Source: Tenodera sinensis (taxonomy: Eukaryota > Arthropoda > Insecta > Mantodea > Mantidae). From it: DNA of 64,000 nucleotides. Location of the stretch: NCBI GenBank assembly GCA_030765045.1, contig CM060968.1, positions 106,633,904 through 106,697,903 on the forward strand. Direction: 5' to 3'. The notes under the pieces were generated by a model. It ran no database searches and was not told the origin of the DNA. It saw nothing but the letters and a program-made list of their open reading frames with translations. The translations under genes and the position numbers were made by a program. How positions within the stretch are numbered: position 1 is the first letter of the stretch; each line of letters begins with the position of its first letter. Shown here piece after piece: positions 19,766-31,765 of the stretch.

Positions 19766-22233
19766 TGCAGATGTGACCTAACAAATTAGTATCAGGCTAT
19801 CAGAAATGAAAACTGATGTTAACTTGATTAAGATGGTCATTAAAATTGTTCTGCACGGTAGTCATATAAATTCTTCATTAAAACTGTAATATTACCGACA
19901 ATTGGCGGAAAGCACTCAATTCTAAATTGGTGTAGTCGCAACAGACAGCATACTGCTTAACCATCCTTGCCAACTTCCTAAAATTGAAGCCTTTAAAATG
20001 CTCCCTCCTGCAGCTGACCAGTGGCGTAAATAACGGCCCCGTAGGTTCCTAGGTTACACACGGATTTCTAGTCCATATTCTGCTCTTCATAGCATGAACT
20101 ATAAGCAAAAAGCTATCATAAAAAATTGGGAACGCATATATCGCAGCCAGAGACACGAATAAGGTAATTTAAGTAAGAGGGTTTAGAGCCCACCTCGTCC
20201 ATTACCGAGTGTTCGCTTCCATCATTTTTAGTGCAATCAAATTTTAAATCCGCATGCTATGAATTTTGCTGCAGCCCAGTAAAGCGAGATCGTGATGGAC
20301 AGACACACAGATAAGCTCTAACCTATAGCACTGTATAGCAATTTTATTACCGTGGTACATTCAGTCTGCAATCTTAAGTTACAATATAATGCAATTTAAT
20401 TTAATGATTCATGTCCGCGGTGAAAATCTGTAACTTTGAAACTGCCGACAAAGCCATAAAAGCCCCTGCTTCGCCTCGTAAAAAGTCCTCCGTTCTCGTA
20501 TATTTTACCAGCAAACCGCAAAACTTAGCTAGTGCGCTTAAAAAGAGGTAACAATTATTATGCTACTTTTTGCAGAAACGAGCAATTCCAGTAGTAGACA
20601 GCCAAGACACGTCTTCGGCCTCAGTCGAATAAAATTGCAAATAGTCAGTTTACAGATTTTATCAACAGTTTACGACTAATGGATACGCTGTAGCGTGCCG
20701 GGGGAAAAACGCCATCATGCCGTGCAAATGTGTGTTCACCTCAAAAACTTCCATACAACTTGCAAGTGGCTGCAAGGAAATATCGTCGTATTGAACATCA
20801 TTACTGTTATTACTGAAACGTTTGTAGCTTATTACTTCTACGCGATTTTTGTATAAAAATAAATAAGTGCTAAGTGTAAATAAAACATTAGGTAAATACC
20901 GAGCAGTCCACTGTTGGTTTCACATAAAAAATGCATCAGCGTTCGGTAACTATTCGTAGTTCTTCATAACGATGAAAGATAAGTAGCAGTTTCCATAAAA
21001 AATTAGTTTTATCATTATCATGAACATTATCACTATCACCACCACCGCCGCCACCACCGTCGCCACCACCACCACCGCCACCGTTACTTCCCAACATCTC
21101 AAAACCCCTCAAGCATGAAATGACTCCGCCTTTTTCATTAATCCTTTCTCCTGCAAACTTCGGGGCCTAAATTTATTAAAACAAAAATAAAGAAAATCGC
21201 ATCATTCAAGCATTGAAATCTCATAATAGTAGATTGTGGTATAAGGATGGTAAGTGATTTTTACTGGACCGTGGAAAAGTTTGAAAACACGAAATGCAGT
21301 GGAGTCTTAAATTTCCGAGGATTAGTAAAAACACTAAACACATGCATATTGCATACATTTTTTGGGAGCTAATTAATAGTTTAATATGGAGTATGAATGA
21401 AATGTGAAATACTAAACTTGAAATATTACATTCATCTTTCCATGGTGTCTTGATGCTTGAACTTTAATTAGCATTAGCTATGACATCTTTCGTATCTGTC
21501 TTTAGATCTTTCAGGTATGAGAGAAATACAGCCTATTTCTAATTTTTTCGATTTCAGAATCAACACACTCGTTCATTCTTCATGATTACTATGGGTAATT
21601 ATTGATTTGAACACGGCCTACTCTGTTTATCTCGCCGATCGTCATTACAACGAAAGTTGGACTGATTCTAGTGGTTTACTCTTTTAAATTATAACGTATA
21701 CAATGTAAATAAGAGGACAATTATTATTGAGGTGGTAAATATCAACAATTAGGTTTGATTATATTTTATATCGGTATTAATCAAAGTACCGTTAAGTTTT
21801 AAGGTGTTAAAATGTAATGCGTAGGTTGAGTTGGAAGATGTGAAAATGGAACACTTCATTTATCTGCAATGTCAACATAACCGAAAGGGCATCAAATCGT
21901 CTCCCAAATCGTACCTAATCCAGAATCGTTTAAGCTAAAGAATACATCTAATAAACTCCTGGAAGCCTCTGGGTTGAAAATCCTGAACGTCGACTTCACA
22001 ATTACAGAGACAGTTCCTGTTGCGTTGTGTTTTCGCATCATGCAGACAAACATTCCACACTCCCTAATCCGAGAACATTTCTATACACGTATCGTGATTG
22101 GCGTATACAAGAACAATTTAAAGTACAATAACTAAGCGATTAATTGTTAGTTGATACTGAATATCGTAAGAGTGTTTGCACATCAGGTTATTTCCTCAAA
22201 AGGCGACGAATTGCACAGGCCCTGCACAATCAT
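19766..22233. other. No recognised gene or element
   Basis: About 2.5 kb of mainly AT-rich sequence without an open frame above 60 codons. It includes a short CAC/CGC-rich trinucleotide patch at about 21035-21085. Confidence 0.5.
21035..21085. repeat. Imperfect (CAC/CGC)n trinucleotide repeat
   Basis: ATCACCACCACCGCCGCC and similar triplets for about 50 bp; GC-rich island in AT-rich surroundings. Confidence 0.9.
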
Positions 22234-22941
22234 GGGACACTGGCAGTGAAATTTGAAAGTTCCACATTTCATGATAGATTTTTTTTTGAAATTTTTACTG
22301 TGTTTGTAATATGAGAATAGGCGGTACACCAAATTTCATTAAAATTGGATAATTCGTTTAGGATATATAAATTATTTTATGAATTTAATAGGCACATTTT
22401 CAAAACAGAGCTCGCGTCTATTGACTTTTCAAAATTCATTTATATTGGCAGAACTGATACTCTAAAACATGGATAACAATTGTATGTAGAGATATTTCAA
22501 ATACGTTTGCTGATTATGCTGTACATATTTTTTTAATAACAAAGAGAATTTAATCTTAAAAATTATTGATTTTTTTCATACAAAAAAAAGTTTTTGGACT
22601 TCATGTTAATGATAACATGAATATTGAAGCATAGTTTTGTTTAGCTGCTATTTATGAATACTTTTGGACATTTTCATTGAATTTGAAGCAAAACTCAGGC
22701 GTGACCTTCTTTTGGAATGTGCAGAAATGTAGTTTTGAGAAAAACAGGCTTTTATATAGTAGCATCCTGTGTACGATAAGGGAAGAGCGCTATTTGAAAG
22801 GGCCGTAATGACCACACGGAGTGGGGGATATGAAAAATGTTAGCTGATCCAAATGCACAGGTGTTCCAGGAACATTTTAAGGTAAAAAAACAATTTTCGA
22901 CTTTTTGACAATTCTGACCAAAATTTCACTCCCAGTGTCCC
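22234..22941. mobile_element. 708-bp non-autonomous DNA transposon with terminal inverted repeats (family E)
   Basis: The left end GGGACACTGGCAGTGAAATT (22234-22253) and the reverse complement of the right end GGGACACTGGGAGTGAAATT are inverted repeats; extended one base to 21 bp they differ at one position. The interior is AT-rich with no open frame, so the element is non-autonomous. No clear target-site duplication is visible (left flank CAATCAT, right flank TTAAACA), so I do not assign a superfamily. Confidence 0.75.
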
Positions 22942-23149
22942 TTAAACATTCCTGTCGTTTCGTTCCTACCCAGCAAGCTGGATTTGAGCACACATTGTCC
23001 CCTTTTATTCCAATAAAGTATAGTTTGCGAGAAGCAACTACAGTGAAAAGTCTGCTTTCTTAAATCAAAAGGTACATAAATCTGATATATACACAAATAA
23101 AGCTTTGCACGTCCCGCACTGACTTCTGTTTAGAAGCTGCAATTTATTG

Positions 23150-23215
23150 GAAAGACAAGTCGCGATGTGACTTAAGTTAAAGCGACTTTAAAAGGCTACA
23201 ATAAAAAAATAGCTG
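23150..23215 (+). mobile_element. LINE 3' end, severely 5'-truncated copy
   Basis: AGTCGCGATGTGACTTAAGT followed by AAAGCGACTTTAAAAGG and ACAATAAAAAAATA matches the 3' untranslated end at 12598-12662, including the AGTCGC/GCGACT pair (23158-23163 and 23182-23187). Only the last ~60 bp are present. Confidence 0.65.
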
Positions 23216-23308
23216 AAGGCCAATCCTAGCATTTATAATGCTCAGCAAAATGTTTCAAAAAGCAGCTTGGTAAAGTGATACGGAGATCACGCATTGCCAC
23301 TTGTAACG

Positions 23309-24095
23309 ATATGTTGCATTCACATGGCTTTCTCTACTCTCTACTACGAACTATTCTTACATTTGTTTTTCTATCTACTTCATCTTAGTCGAGGTAAGAC
23401 ATTTGTAGTACTGGTTTTATTACATATTTCCTTCTAGGTACAATGGAAATAGGAGAATACTTAAGTGACAGTCAAATCTTTTAAGAGCTGGTTGCGAAGT
23501 GATAGCTTTAAAATTCCGTTCTGTTTGCATGATCACCGAAAACAAACTAATAATACCTTCCCAAATGGAGAGAAGTGTAAGATTTCTAAATTCAAAGCAA
23601 TAACAAAGAATACCTATCTCAAAAATGCTTTAACCAGATCTATATTTTTTGTTCAGTTAAGATTTTGTTTATCTCTTACAGCTTACCAGTTATGCAAACG
23701 TCTTCAGTGACTATCACCAGAAAATTCGTGGGATTCCCTGAAACGTAAGATGATTTAACCCAAATCGTTAGAGACATTTTGCATAACATAAAAATCTCGG
23801 AAAAAGTCCATATACCTAAAGAGTAGTTTACGATAAGGAATTTTTTTTTTAAATATTCATGTCACATCTTTTGAACACACTGACCTAACATAAATATCAG
23901 TTTTGGAACTTGACCAACATTTCGTGAGGTATGCTGTCCACAGATGAATTCGCACATGGACCTTATAAAAATTATCTTTTTTTGCTTCAAACTCCTAAAT
24001 TATGCATTTTCGGTGAAATCTCGTTATATGTAGAATTTTCGGACGCAATACAGTACCTCTACTTACTCCAAGTACACAGCAGAGAAAGAAAAAGA
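23309..24095 (-). mobile_element. Family A element, near complete
   Basis: Begins ATGTTGCATTCACATGGCTT, continues with TCTACTTCATCTTAGTCGAG, AGTCAAATCTTTTAAGAGC, TGATTTAACCCAAATCGTTA and CGGTGAAATCTCGTTATATG, and ends AGCAGAGAAAGAAAAAG. The GT segment is lost. Frames of 81 and 73 codons inside it are chance. Confidence 0.8.
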
Positions 24096-24390
24096 AATGA
24101 TGTGTTTTATTCCTATAATTGTTTATACCAATTCTTCAAAATCTTCTTTTAAAGCTTCTTGTTCTTCTCAATCGTAATGCATATTCATAGAGACAAACAT
24201 TTACAGAAATGGCTTTTGTTACATATAGGTTTCTAGGTGCAAAGGGGATTGCGGGAATACCGGATCTTTGAAGAGGGAGTTTCTATGTATTGGATTTCAA
24301 ATTCTTTTCTCTTTGTTTGGACACGAAGGGAAAAAACAAAGAATAAAAAGGAGGGAACAAATAACGATTTCACCCAGAAAAGTGTAAGAC

Positions 24391-24745
24391 GGCGACGCCA
24401 TGGCCGAGCAGTTAGAGCCTTCGCCTACCACCTAGGCGGCCCGAGTTCAATCCCAGGAACCCGCATACGGTACTCGTCGTGGACGAAGCGGCGTCAGGGC
24501 GGGTTTTCTCGGTTTCCCGCTCGTTCCACCAATTGCTCCATTATCAGCTTTCCAATAATCGATTTTGCCTGCATTTCATATCATCCTCTTCCTCACTATC
24601 ATACCTGATGCTTGGCTGACCACCTTCACTCTGTCCGGTCAAGAGGTTCCTCTGCTCCCCGACAGGCGTTTGGCTCTAGGCTAGCTTGTAAGTCCTAGGG
24701 GTGTAACTCCTACATAGGGGAGGGTAATCAGGTGTAAAAAAAAAG
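24391..24745 (+). mobile_element. tRNA-derived SINE (family S1), complete copy
   Basis: The head has box A TGGCCGAGCAGTTAGAGCC and box B GAGTTCAATCCC at tRNA-like spacing. The body (GGTTTTCTCGGTTTCCCGC, CATTTCATATCATCCTCTTC) and 3' end (TGTAAGTCCTAGGGGTGT...GGGAGGGTAATCAGG) are shared with 2834-3182, and an A-rich tail follows. This is the best reference copy of the family in the window. The overlapping 123-codon frame is not a gene. Confidence 0.85.
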
Positions 24746-24859
24746 AAAGAAAAGTAAATAAAAGTATTAAATTTGAAAATTCAAATCAAAAACAAAATCT
24801 CTGAATATTCACAAATTATTTATTTGGCATTAGGTGTGCGTTTCAAAGAGTGGCATAGT

Positions 24860-25190
24860 AAATTTTTGTCTACAATTTGGGCTTATCAGTTATGAAACAG
24901 TCGCTCAGAGTGAGAGTACTTCAGAGGTGTTCCCAGAAACTACAAGATATACCTACATTGGTGGTGAAAATATCTTAACATTTAAAGCAAAATTGTGAAC
25001 TAATTTTAGAAAAAACAATTAAAATGTTCGAAATACTTTGTATGTAAAGGATAGTTTCGAGGCAATTTTCTTCAAAATCTTTGTGTGGCATGCTTGTAAG
25101 ATTGTGAACTTTTTAAGTTTTTCGTCTTTTGGTATTATGGTGATCACAGACACATATGGACACTTTTTCGAAAAAGGTTTCTTTTTGACG
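24860..25190 (-). mobile_element. Family A element, internal fragment, diverged
   Basis: TTTTTGTCTACAATTTGGGC, TTATCAGTTATGAAACAGTC, AACTACAAGATATACCTAC and AAGGATAGTTTCGAGGCAAT, CTTCAAAATCTTTGTGTGGC follow family A order in reverse. A G-rich run (about 25188-25209) follows at the position of other copies' internal simple repeat. Confidence 0.6.
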
Positions 25191-27039
25191 GGGGGGGGGT
25201 GGGAGGGGGTTCAGTGGCCCTCATGTAGAATGTAATAAATCCAGCACAATTACGATATCGAATTTTATCTTAATCAGTAAATGATAGGGAAGGGCGAAAA
25301 TTGTACTACTATTTTGAATCATAGTTTTGGAGTTTGAGTTGTGATATATATCATTAACATAGGACGGAATTACTCAGGTTCCAATAGAAAACTATGTGTG
25401 TCGAGTACATGGAAAGGCATAAACGTATCGATAATTGATTGAAAAAAACTGAGAAAACCATAAACTTTCATCAAAGCTCACTATATTTAGAAACACTTTC
25501 CAAAATATGGGTTTAACTTCAGAGAAATGTGTGTATGTGTGCGTGTGTGTATTCTTATTGATATTGCACACCTATATCATTTTCATCATGAGAATACATT
25601 GCCTAACACATGGTTAGAGAACTGGTCCTCACTGGGCGCAGCTGGCTCACCACCTTGCACTGGTAACTGCATGACAATCAGGAGAGCAATCCTCACCATG
25701 CAAAATCCTTTCTACTCATAATCATGATGTTTATTTAGCATATGCTTTGAAATTGGCATGCAATATTTTAACTGCTTTCTGTTTTTTCAGCCACTATTTA
25801 AATTTTAATGTGAAAATGTTGATACCTATTATTTATTTGTCTTGAAGGTGATTATTTCATGAAATTAATGTGTTATAACTAATTTTATATAAATGTAATT
25901 TTTTAAAAAAAAACATGTCAACTGTAAAGTTATACTAGTCCTAAAATGAGGAACGTACATTAAATAGTAGAAAAAACTGAAGGTCGCACAAGGTATCCCA
26001 CAAGTCGACCAGGCCTGACCTAACCACAGCAAAGGTACACAAATCTTGCAGTGAAATCAAAATTAAATGCATTACATATGCATACAGAAATCTATGCAGT
26101 AACGGGCGGAACTAAAAATTAACTTTCCATTAGTACCTTGAGCTCGTAACATCAATTTAGTCTCCCTCGACGAAGCCACCAATCTACGAAATAGTTCACT
26201 CTGAATATAAACCCATATTGGAAAAGGACCTTGAAGGGTTCACAGAAGAAGCCGGCCGAACTTTTCCAATGTTTAAATTCCTCCGCGAGCCTACGTCACT
26301 AATGTTTAGCGTGACGTTCTCAAGGTCGCCATGTGTTCCTAACTTCCTACATTAGATCAAGCGGCTGTTGTCTATTATTAGAAACTCACAAAGCCTCTTT
26401 GTGGATATGTTATTCCTTTTTTTTTTTTTTTCCCCTTCTTTTTTCCGTGAGAGCAATCTCTTCAGCAGACGTCCTTTAAGGACTGAATCTGTGACGAAAG
26501 CAAAAGCAAGCAAAACGAATCGACTTCTCCAGTCTCTAAATAGTTCCTGAGTGAAAAATGTAACTTTTTGCGTACAGGGTTCAAGAGCTATTTTTACTTC
26601 TCCAAAACGAATGTTGTGAGCCCTCCCCCCATTAGTATAAAAATAGTTGTGTCCAAATGTTCCTATGAAAAGCACAAGTCGAAAACGAAACGACGGGTAT
26701 TCCGCAAGGTTGCCGGGCAATAGGAAAGGTAAAGAAGATAAGACGCGCGCTCACATAGCATAAACACAATAGGTTCTATAGGATATTTGGTTTATCTTGT
26801 CTCGTGCCTAAAGAAAGAGAGAAGCAAAGAGACGTAGATACTCATCCCTCTGTCTTTGTTATGGGGAAGAAAATTCGGTTCCTTCTATCCAATCAGTTCT
26901 GGTGAAGAGGCAAGTATGGATAGACTTCCGACGTTATATAATGAATTGAATTTTTGACCCCCAGGTATTTTTAAAGTCGCGGAATACAAATGTCATCTTT
27001 TGCTAGATTTCTAGTAAATTTCAGTTGCGTATTCCCTTA
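25191..27039. other. No recognised gene
   Basis: Includes a G-run at about 25191-25209, a short GT patch near 25525-25550 and a T-rich tract at 26415-26430. The 122-codon minus frame at 26352-26720 has no motif I recognise. Confidence 0.45.
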
Positions 27040-27128
27040 ACCCAAGATCAGAGCGGACGGTCTGCGAATATCGAACTCAGGATCTCCCGAATACGAGCCG
27101 AATATGTTACCATGAAGCTATCTCGCTT
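27040..27128 (-). mobile_element. tRNA-derived SINE head
   Basis: Minus strand: AGCTTCATGGTAACATATTC resembles box A and CTGAGTTCGATATTC resembles box B. The spacing fits a tRNA-like promoter; no body can be delimited. Confidence 0.55.
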
Positions 27129-27774
27129 GATATCATCTCCCTTACCAGAATATATGTTGAATAAATATATGCCCAGCTTAGTTTTTTCAAGTGATTACGA
27201 TAAGCTGAAATCTGAACGGTGAAATTTCACCTATAAATATACCGTGCAAATCACTCCCGTAAGTTGTAACAAACCGTTTTGTCATTTACGAAGTCTTGTC
27301 GGTGGAACCCAAGTATGCATGAAATTCACGGAGAGTTAATTACGTGAGTAACAATTCCACCATTGTAACGGGTTTCAAAAGCTATCGAAGCGTGAGAGAA
27401 AGGAGGCGAAAGCAGCGGCGAATAATTCAAACCTGCCCCGTTAGGAGGAGAAGCCCCATAACCCTAATTAAGGGACATAACATAGTGATTAACCCAAGAT
27501 AAAGACCCTGTGTGGTTAATCATTATCAACAGATTTCGCCTTTTGTTCCTCTAATCGCTGAGAGATGCCATTCAAACATCTCAACAACAGATTTTACCAG
27601 ATACCCCATTGAACTGAAATTGAAACAGTGATTTCTATCTCTTCATAGCTGTAGCACACTGCGACATTTTGTGCTAGCCGAAAAATTGCAAAATATAGAT
27701 TTAAAACAAGCATGGCATTATACAAACTTACCTAATTGTTAGTCTTCCTTCGCTCCCCACCAACGGTATCTAGA
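27129..27774. other. No recognised feature
   Basis: No gene, SINE or family A match seen. Confidence 0.5.
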
Positions 27775-28003
27775 GCTATTATGACTGATACAAAATTTAA
27801 TGGCGATTGCAGAAGGACCTGGCCAACGCAAAATCCAACCGTAGGCTTGCCACGCCTTGCGGTGTTGTATAGTTAACCATGCTGTGAAATCACAGGGTAA
27901 AGCGGGTGATATAGACATCATTTGCACCCATAAAATGTATTTGTGCAACAGGGAAGAGAAAATGGTGGTCAGGTCGCCATTAAAGTTTGTATCTACCATA
28001 TGG
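27775..28003 (+). mobile_element. Family D inverted-repeat element, complete (~229 bp)
   Basis: The left end ACTGATACAAAATTTAATGG and the right end GTCGCCATTAAAGTTTGTAT are inverted repeats. The interior GGTGATATAGACATCATTTG and CACCCATAAAATGTATTTGT is shared with 60868-61088. Size, inverted ends and lack of coding identify a MITE-like element. Confidence 0.75.
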
Positions 28004-28326
28004 CTACTACTTTTCTTTGCAAATTGTAAATTGCTCTAGGACTTTCTCATGCTTTTCAGGAGGCAACGTGACGACACTCTGGAAGGATTAACTTGTGACT
28101 GTGTACCTACGTCTTTGGCAAAAAATGTATTTAAAGGGAAACACTCAATTTTTTGACTGTTTGACAAAGTTTAGTTCGCTTTTGCATTTCAAACAATTGT
28201 GATTTTTTTGTAGTGCAATCCAATAAATGTTTGTGCCGAAGTCTGCTTTGCAAATATTATTTAATTTGTCTTATTCTTGACTAGAGAATGCATACAGCAG
28301 AACAGCAAAAGTACAGTAAAAGTAGG
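28004..28326. other. No recognised feature
   Basis: Unmatched AT-rich sequence leading into a microsatellite block. Confidence 0.5.
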
Positions 28327-28475
28327 TAATAACAATAACAATAATAATAATAACAATAACAACAACAATAATAACAACAATAATACTAATAATAATACTA
28401 ATACTAATACTAGTAATAATACTAATAATAATAATTAACAATAATAATAAACAATAATAATAATTAATAATAAAC

Positions 28476-28543
<68 letters not shown>

Positions 28544-28544
28544 C
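28327..28544. repeat. Compound (AAC/AAT/ACT)n microsatellite
   Basis: Interrupted on the left (AACAACAATAATAACAAC, ACTAATAATAATACT) and perfect AAT on the right from about 28480. Old imperfect units thus sit next to newer pure ones. Confidence 0.95.
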
Positions 28545-28571
28545 AATAAATACATACCAGGGAATTGAATC

Positions 28572-28677
<106 letters not shown>

Positions 28678-28798
28678 TAATTTTACTCAATTCTTTCCCT
28701 AAAAAGGCCTAAGCGATTGGTGGCTTTGAGTACTACAGTGATTTCTAAATATTTATTACTCGGTGATCGGCCATGAACCAAAAATGTGTGTGTGTGTA

Positions 28799-29250
28799 AG
28801 AACGGAGGGGGATTCCTCGAGCCTCCGGGACCCCGAATTGACCTTTCAGAAGCTACCACCCGCCCAGGAGGAAGAGTTAAGCGAGAGCGTAGGCTGGTCA
28901 GAGAACGAACCAGGAAGCGCAGAGACGCACAGAAGTCCCTAACAGTTACACATTTTGATACCTGGCACAACCGAAGTGTTCTCCTCAACCAAGGAGGCGA
29001 ACCTAGAAACCCCAGCGTCCCAGCGGCAACGCCTAGGAGAGGCCAAGGAAAAGTTTCCAGAGCGCAAGCATCTGCGCCATCTACCGCGCTATTAACCAAA
29101 CCTGAAAGACAAGGGAGGGAAATGAGAAATGAAGGGAAAGGAATCCGTGGAGAAGAGAATTCACCGCAGCATTTGCCTAGTGGTCGGTCGATGGGGATCG
29201 AACCCGAGTCGCATAAGTTACCACGGCGCCAGCCCACTCGGTTACGACAG
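28799..29250 (-). mobile_element. tRNA-derived SINE, long (~450 bp), family S2
   Basis: Minus strand: the head reads TGGCGCCGTGGTAACTTATG then box B CGGGTTCGATCCCC (about 29196-29209). The body holds CATTTCTCATTTCCCTCCC and GCTTGCGCTCTGGAAA, like the plus-strand copy at 37275-37805. Long overlapping frames on both strands (156 and 184 codons) reflect GC-rich SINE sequence and show no protein motif. Confidence 0.65.
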
Positions 29251-29629
29251 TATTAAGTACGTAATTTTTCTACGAATGAAGTACATTCAGAGGTAGTTAT
29301 GCCACTTTTATCCGAACCGTCAGGTAGACCATACTTTTGGTACTGGGATGCGACTTTCCGGTTACATACTAAAAAGCTTCCACAACATGGAATTCTAAAT
29401 TCTACATATCTACATGCAAACACTGCTTACAGAATAGATGCAGTGGAATTAACATTAAGCACGTTGGACATAGGACTAATTTTGTTTAAGCGCCGAAATA
29501 TGCTAAAGAGCAGTAAAAAAACCGTTCATGTACATGCGCATGGAACTAACTTGTAGCGGAGCATTCAGTTCCGAGCTGAGGAGGAAAGAAATAACGTAAC
29601 TATTATGGAACCGAGAATGGAACAGGAAA

Positions 29630-29735
29630 GGGTAGAGTGGGGTGAAAAATACAATGCCATGACCGGCATTTGAACAATGGATCTACCGGTTACCGTCCGG
29701 CTGTTCTAACCACTAAGCTAGCATGGCCAACATGC
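29630..29735 (-). mobile_element. tRNA-derived SINE, family S3
   Basis: Minus strand: box A TAGCTTAGTGGTTAGAAC and box B TTGTTCAAATGCCGG, then TCATGGCATTGTATTTTTCA. The same head-to-body junction (…CCGGC…ATGGCATTGAATTTTTCA) occurs in the pair at 49012 and 49240. Confidence 0.7.
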
Positions 29736-29844
29736 CGACACGACACCAAATCATAAATTGAGATCTCCTTGTCTGGTTTACCAAGAAAAATGCGAGAGGG
29801 TTGGAGGGTTTAGTAAAGTATTAACTTCACGAACATTTTGATAC

Positions 29845-30305
29845 ACATTATGCAACATCCACTTTTTTGGTAGGAAGTACAAAACCATCTCTTACGGTTT
29901 ACCAACTATGTAAAAGTGAAGGGGAGTTCAGAGGCTATTTATAGAAAATTCAAGATTTTCTTTGTAATTAAATTACCTTAAACACAAGGCGTTTTAATTA
30001 GAATCGCAACAGCCATTTTTCAGAACATCAAAATGTTCGAAAAGGTCTACTTGTTGGTTAGCTTAGGATTGGGTTTTATCTTGAAAATCTTCGTGTGGCA
30101 TCCTTGAAAGACGACCATCAATATCAAGTTTTGTATTTTAAAGACTGGGTTTTTGAGTTGTGCTGCTGACAGACACAGGACCTTCTTCAAAAAATGTTTT
30201 ATAATTCAGTAGAAGACCACAAAACGTGTATTTCCAGTGAAATTCCGATATCGACTTTTTGGGTGGAAGGCGATATTTTCTCTATTTTCTACGTACAGTG
30301 GAGAT
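29845..30305 (-). mobile_element. Family A element, 5' half
   Basis: CTTACGGTTTACCAACTATG, AAATTCAAGATTTTC, TTGAAAATCTTCGTGTGGCA, GGTTTTTGAGTTGTGCTGCT, TGTATTTCCAGTGAAATTCC and TTTTTGGGTGGAAGGCGATA run in reversed family order to TTTCTACGTACAGTGGAG. Overlapping frames of 93 and 115 codons past 30206 are spurious. Confidence 0.75.
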
Positions 30306-30756
30306 TTGAAACGAATGCCAAATACCTGCTTTGCGATTAGGCGGATACTAAAACAACACACACTAGGTGGGACTGATGTTGCATCATTAAATCTCATAAA
30401 CCTCGCGATACAAGTCAAGGTAATACGAGGTGCCGCCTTAGTAAGTGTGTTATGCAAAATGAACACTGACTCAGAAAACTCGTATAAGTTAATAACCTTC
30501 TCACGATGCTTTGGATAAAGAGAAAGAACCACACAAAAGTTGCCTGATCCCATTAATGTTTCTTACAGAGACTAAAAAGGATGATGTAAAAGGTGGGACT
30601 CGCGTGGTGAGAGAGTGAATGATGAGGGACAAGTAGCAGGTTCCCAAACATCTTAATACTTGATGACTTACTCAAGTAAGTCCAAGATTCCAAGATTCTC
30701 GAATCACTTACTACACACTATATTTTCTGGGTGTGCAACACGTGAAAATAAAATTA
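30306..30756. other. No recognised feature
   Basis: Nothing recognised apart from chance frames shared with the family A end. Confidence 0.45.
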
Positions 30757-30915
30757 ATTACCAAGAGCTGTTGAATATGGTGGTTCCTGTAGCAAGGTCA
30801 GCAACATTAACCTTGATGGCGAAGTGATGAGCTGAAACCCGTTGCTGATGTTAGGACATAAGTAACTTGCAGCTCATACTTATCTACAACCTGAATTAAA
30901 TAAGTAAATATTAAA
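30757..30915 (-). repeat. Dispersed repeat family B, copy 1
   Basis: Minus strand: ATTTACTTATTTAATTCAGG, CTGCAAGTTACTTATGTCCT, CATCAAGGTTAATGTTGCTG and CCATATTCAACAGCTCTTGG align in order with 38555-38735 and 57193-57412. Non-coding, origin unknown. Confidence 0.65.
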
Positions 30916-31061
30916 AATTAAAAAGGAAGTGAAGACCCAGAAAAGAAATAGGTGGTAAAACTCACTACAAAATAAGACACATCCCATGTATGCGATATTA
31001 AATGTGCTATAACAAGTTAGAAGATTTAACTTATCAGGATCTTTAAAACATATGGTAACCG

Positions 31062-31190
31062 ATTTCGTGGGTTCTCACCACGAGCGAGAGAACCTAGACT
31101 CGCCGGAGAATCGTGTCGATAGAGGCGTACTAAAATCCTTACCCTACAATAGATGCTAGAAATACCTGCCCTCAAACAGGCAGCATATCT
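31062..31190 (+). repeat. Dispersed repeat family C, copy 1
   Basis: AGAGAACCTAGACTCGCCGG, GAGGCGTACTAAAATCCTTA and CAAACAGGCAG align with 45602-45700. Similarity is patchy; likely an old transposon fragment. Confidence 0.4.
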
Positions 31191-31261
31191 CGTAAATATA
31201 TTGTCACTCATTCGCCTAAGCAGAAATCCTTGTGATGTTTAGCATGATATTACCACTGTGT

Positions 31262-31343
31262 AAAACACGAAAATAGTAAGAATTGTAAGAATAGTTTGTA
31301 CAAAAGTACAGAAACTGATTTGTGAACAACACATTAGATTTTT
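31262..31343 (+). mobile_element. Family A element, 3' tail
   Basis: AGAATTGTAAGAATAGTTTG, TACAAAAGTACAGAAA and AACAACACATTAGATT match the last ~80 bp of the family; the rest is missing. Confidence 0.55.
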
Positions 31344-31559
31344 ATAGTTTTTAACGTCGGTTTTTACTGTAAATGGCACCACAGGAGTGAATAATGTTAG
31401 AGTTATGAGAAATGACAAGGATGCTTGGGAAAGGACATTTAGGAAGCAAAGAGGTAGAGTACAGACAGAGAGGTTCCACAATGAGTCAACTGTTCGGGCT
31501 ATTGCACGTCAGTTCGCTCCCCACGCAGCAGCCCCCGACTCGCCCATCGCCAACACTTC

Positions 31560-31765
31560 CTACCCTGAAAGACCGATTGAATGAAGGTGGAATAAAACGG
31601 ACGGACGGGAAATTTGGGTGATGGAGTTATCCTTCCCAGCATTCGCCAAAAAATCTTCCAAAAAATGCACAGGTCAGGAAAGTCGGCTTTGGGAATCGAA
31701 ACCACGACCACAGTAGTCAGTTATGAGGACTGAGTTAACCTGGGTGACAGTCCTGGCCGCATTTG
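31560..31765 (-). mobile_element. tRNA-derived SINE fragment
   Basis: Minus strand: TCACCCAGGTTAACTCAG resembles box A and GTGGTTTCGATTCCC is a good box B, followed by TTTTTTGGCGAATGCTGGGA. The end is undefined. Frames of 65-70 codons over it are incidental. Confidence 0.6.

Noticed and set aside
24391..24470. A genuine tRNA gene
   Set aside because: Box A and box B are present but no full cloverleaf or acceptor stem closes, and the same head is attached to a repeated SINE body.
28683..29256. 184-codon minus and 156-codon plus frames
   Set aside because: Antisense pair over a GC-rich S2 SINE with recognisable box B; no protein motif.
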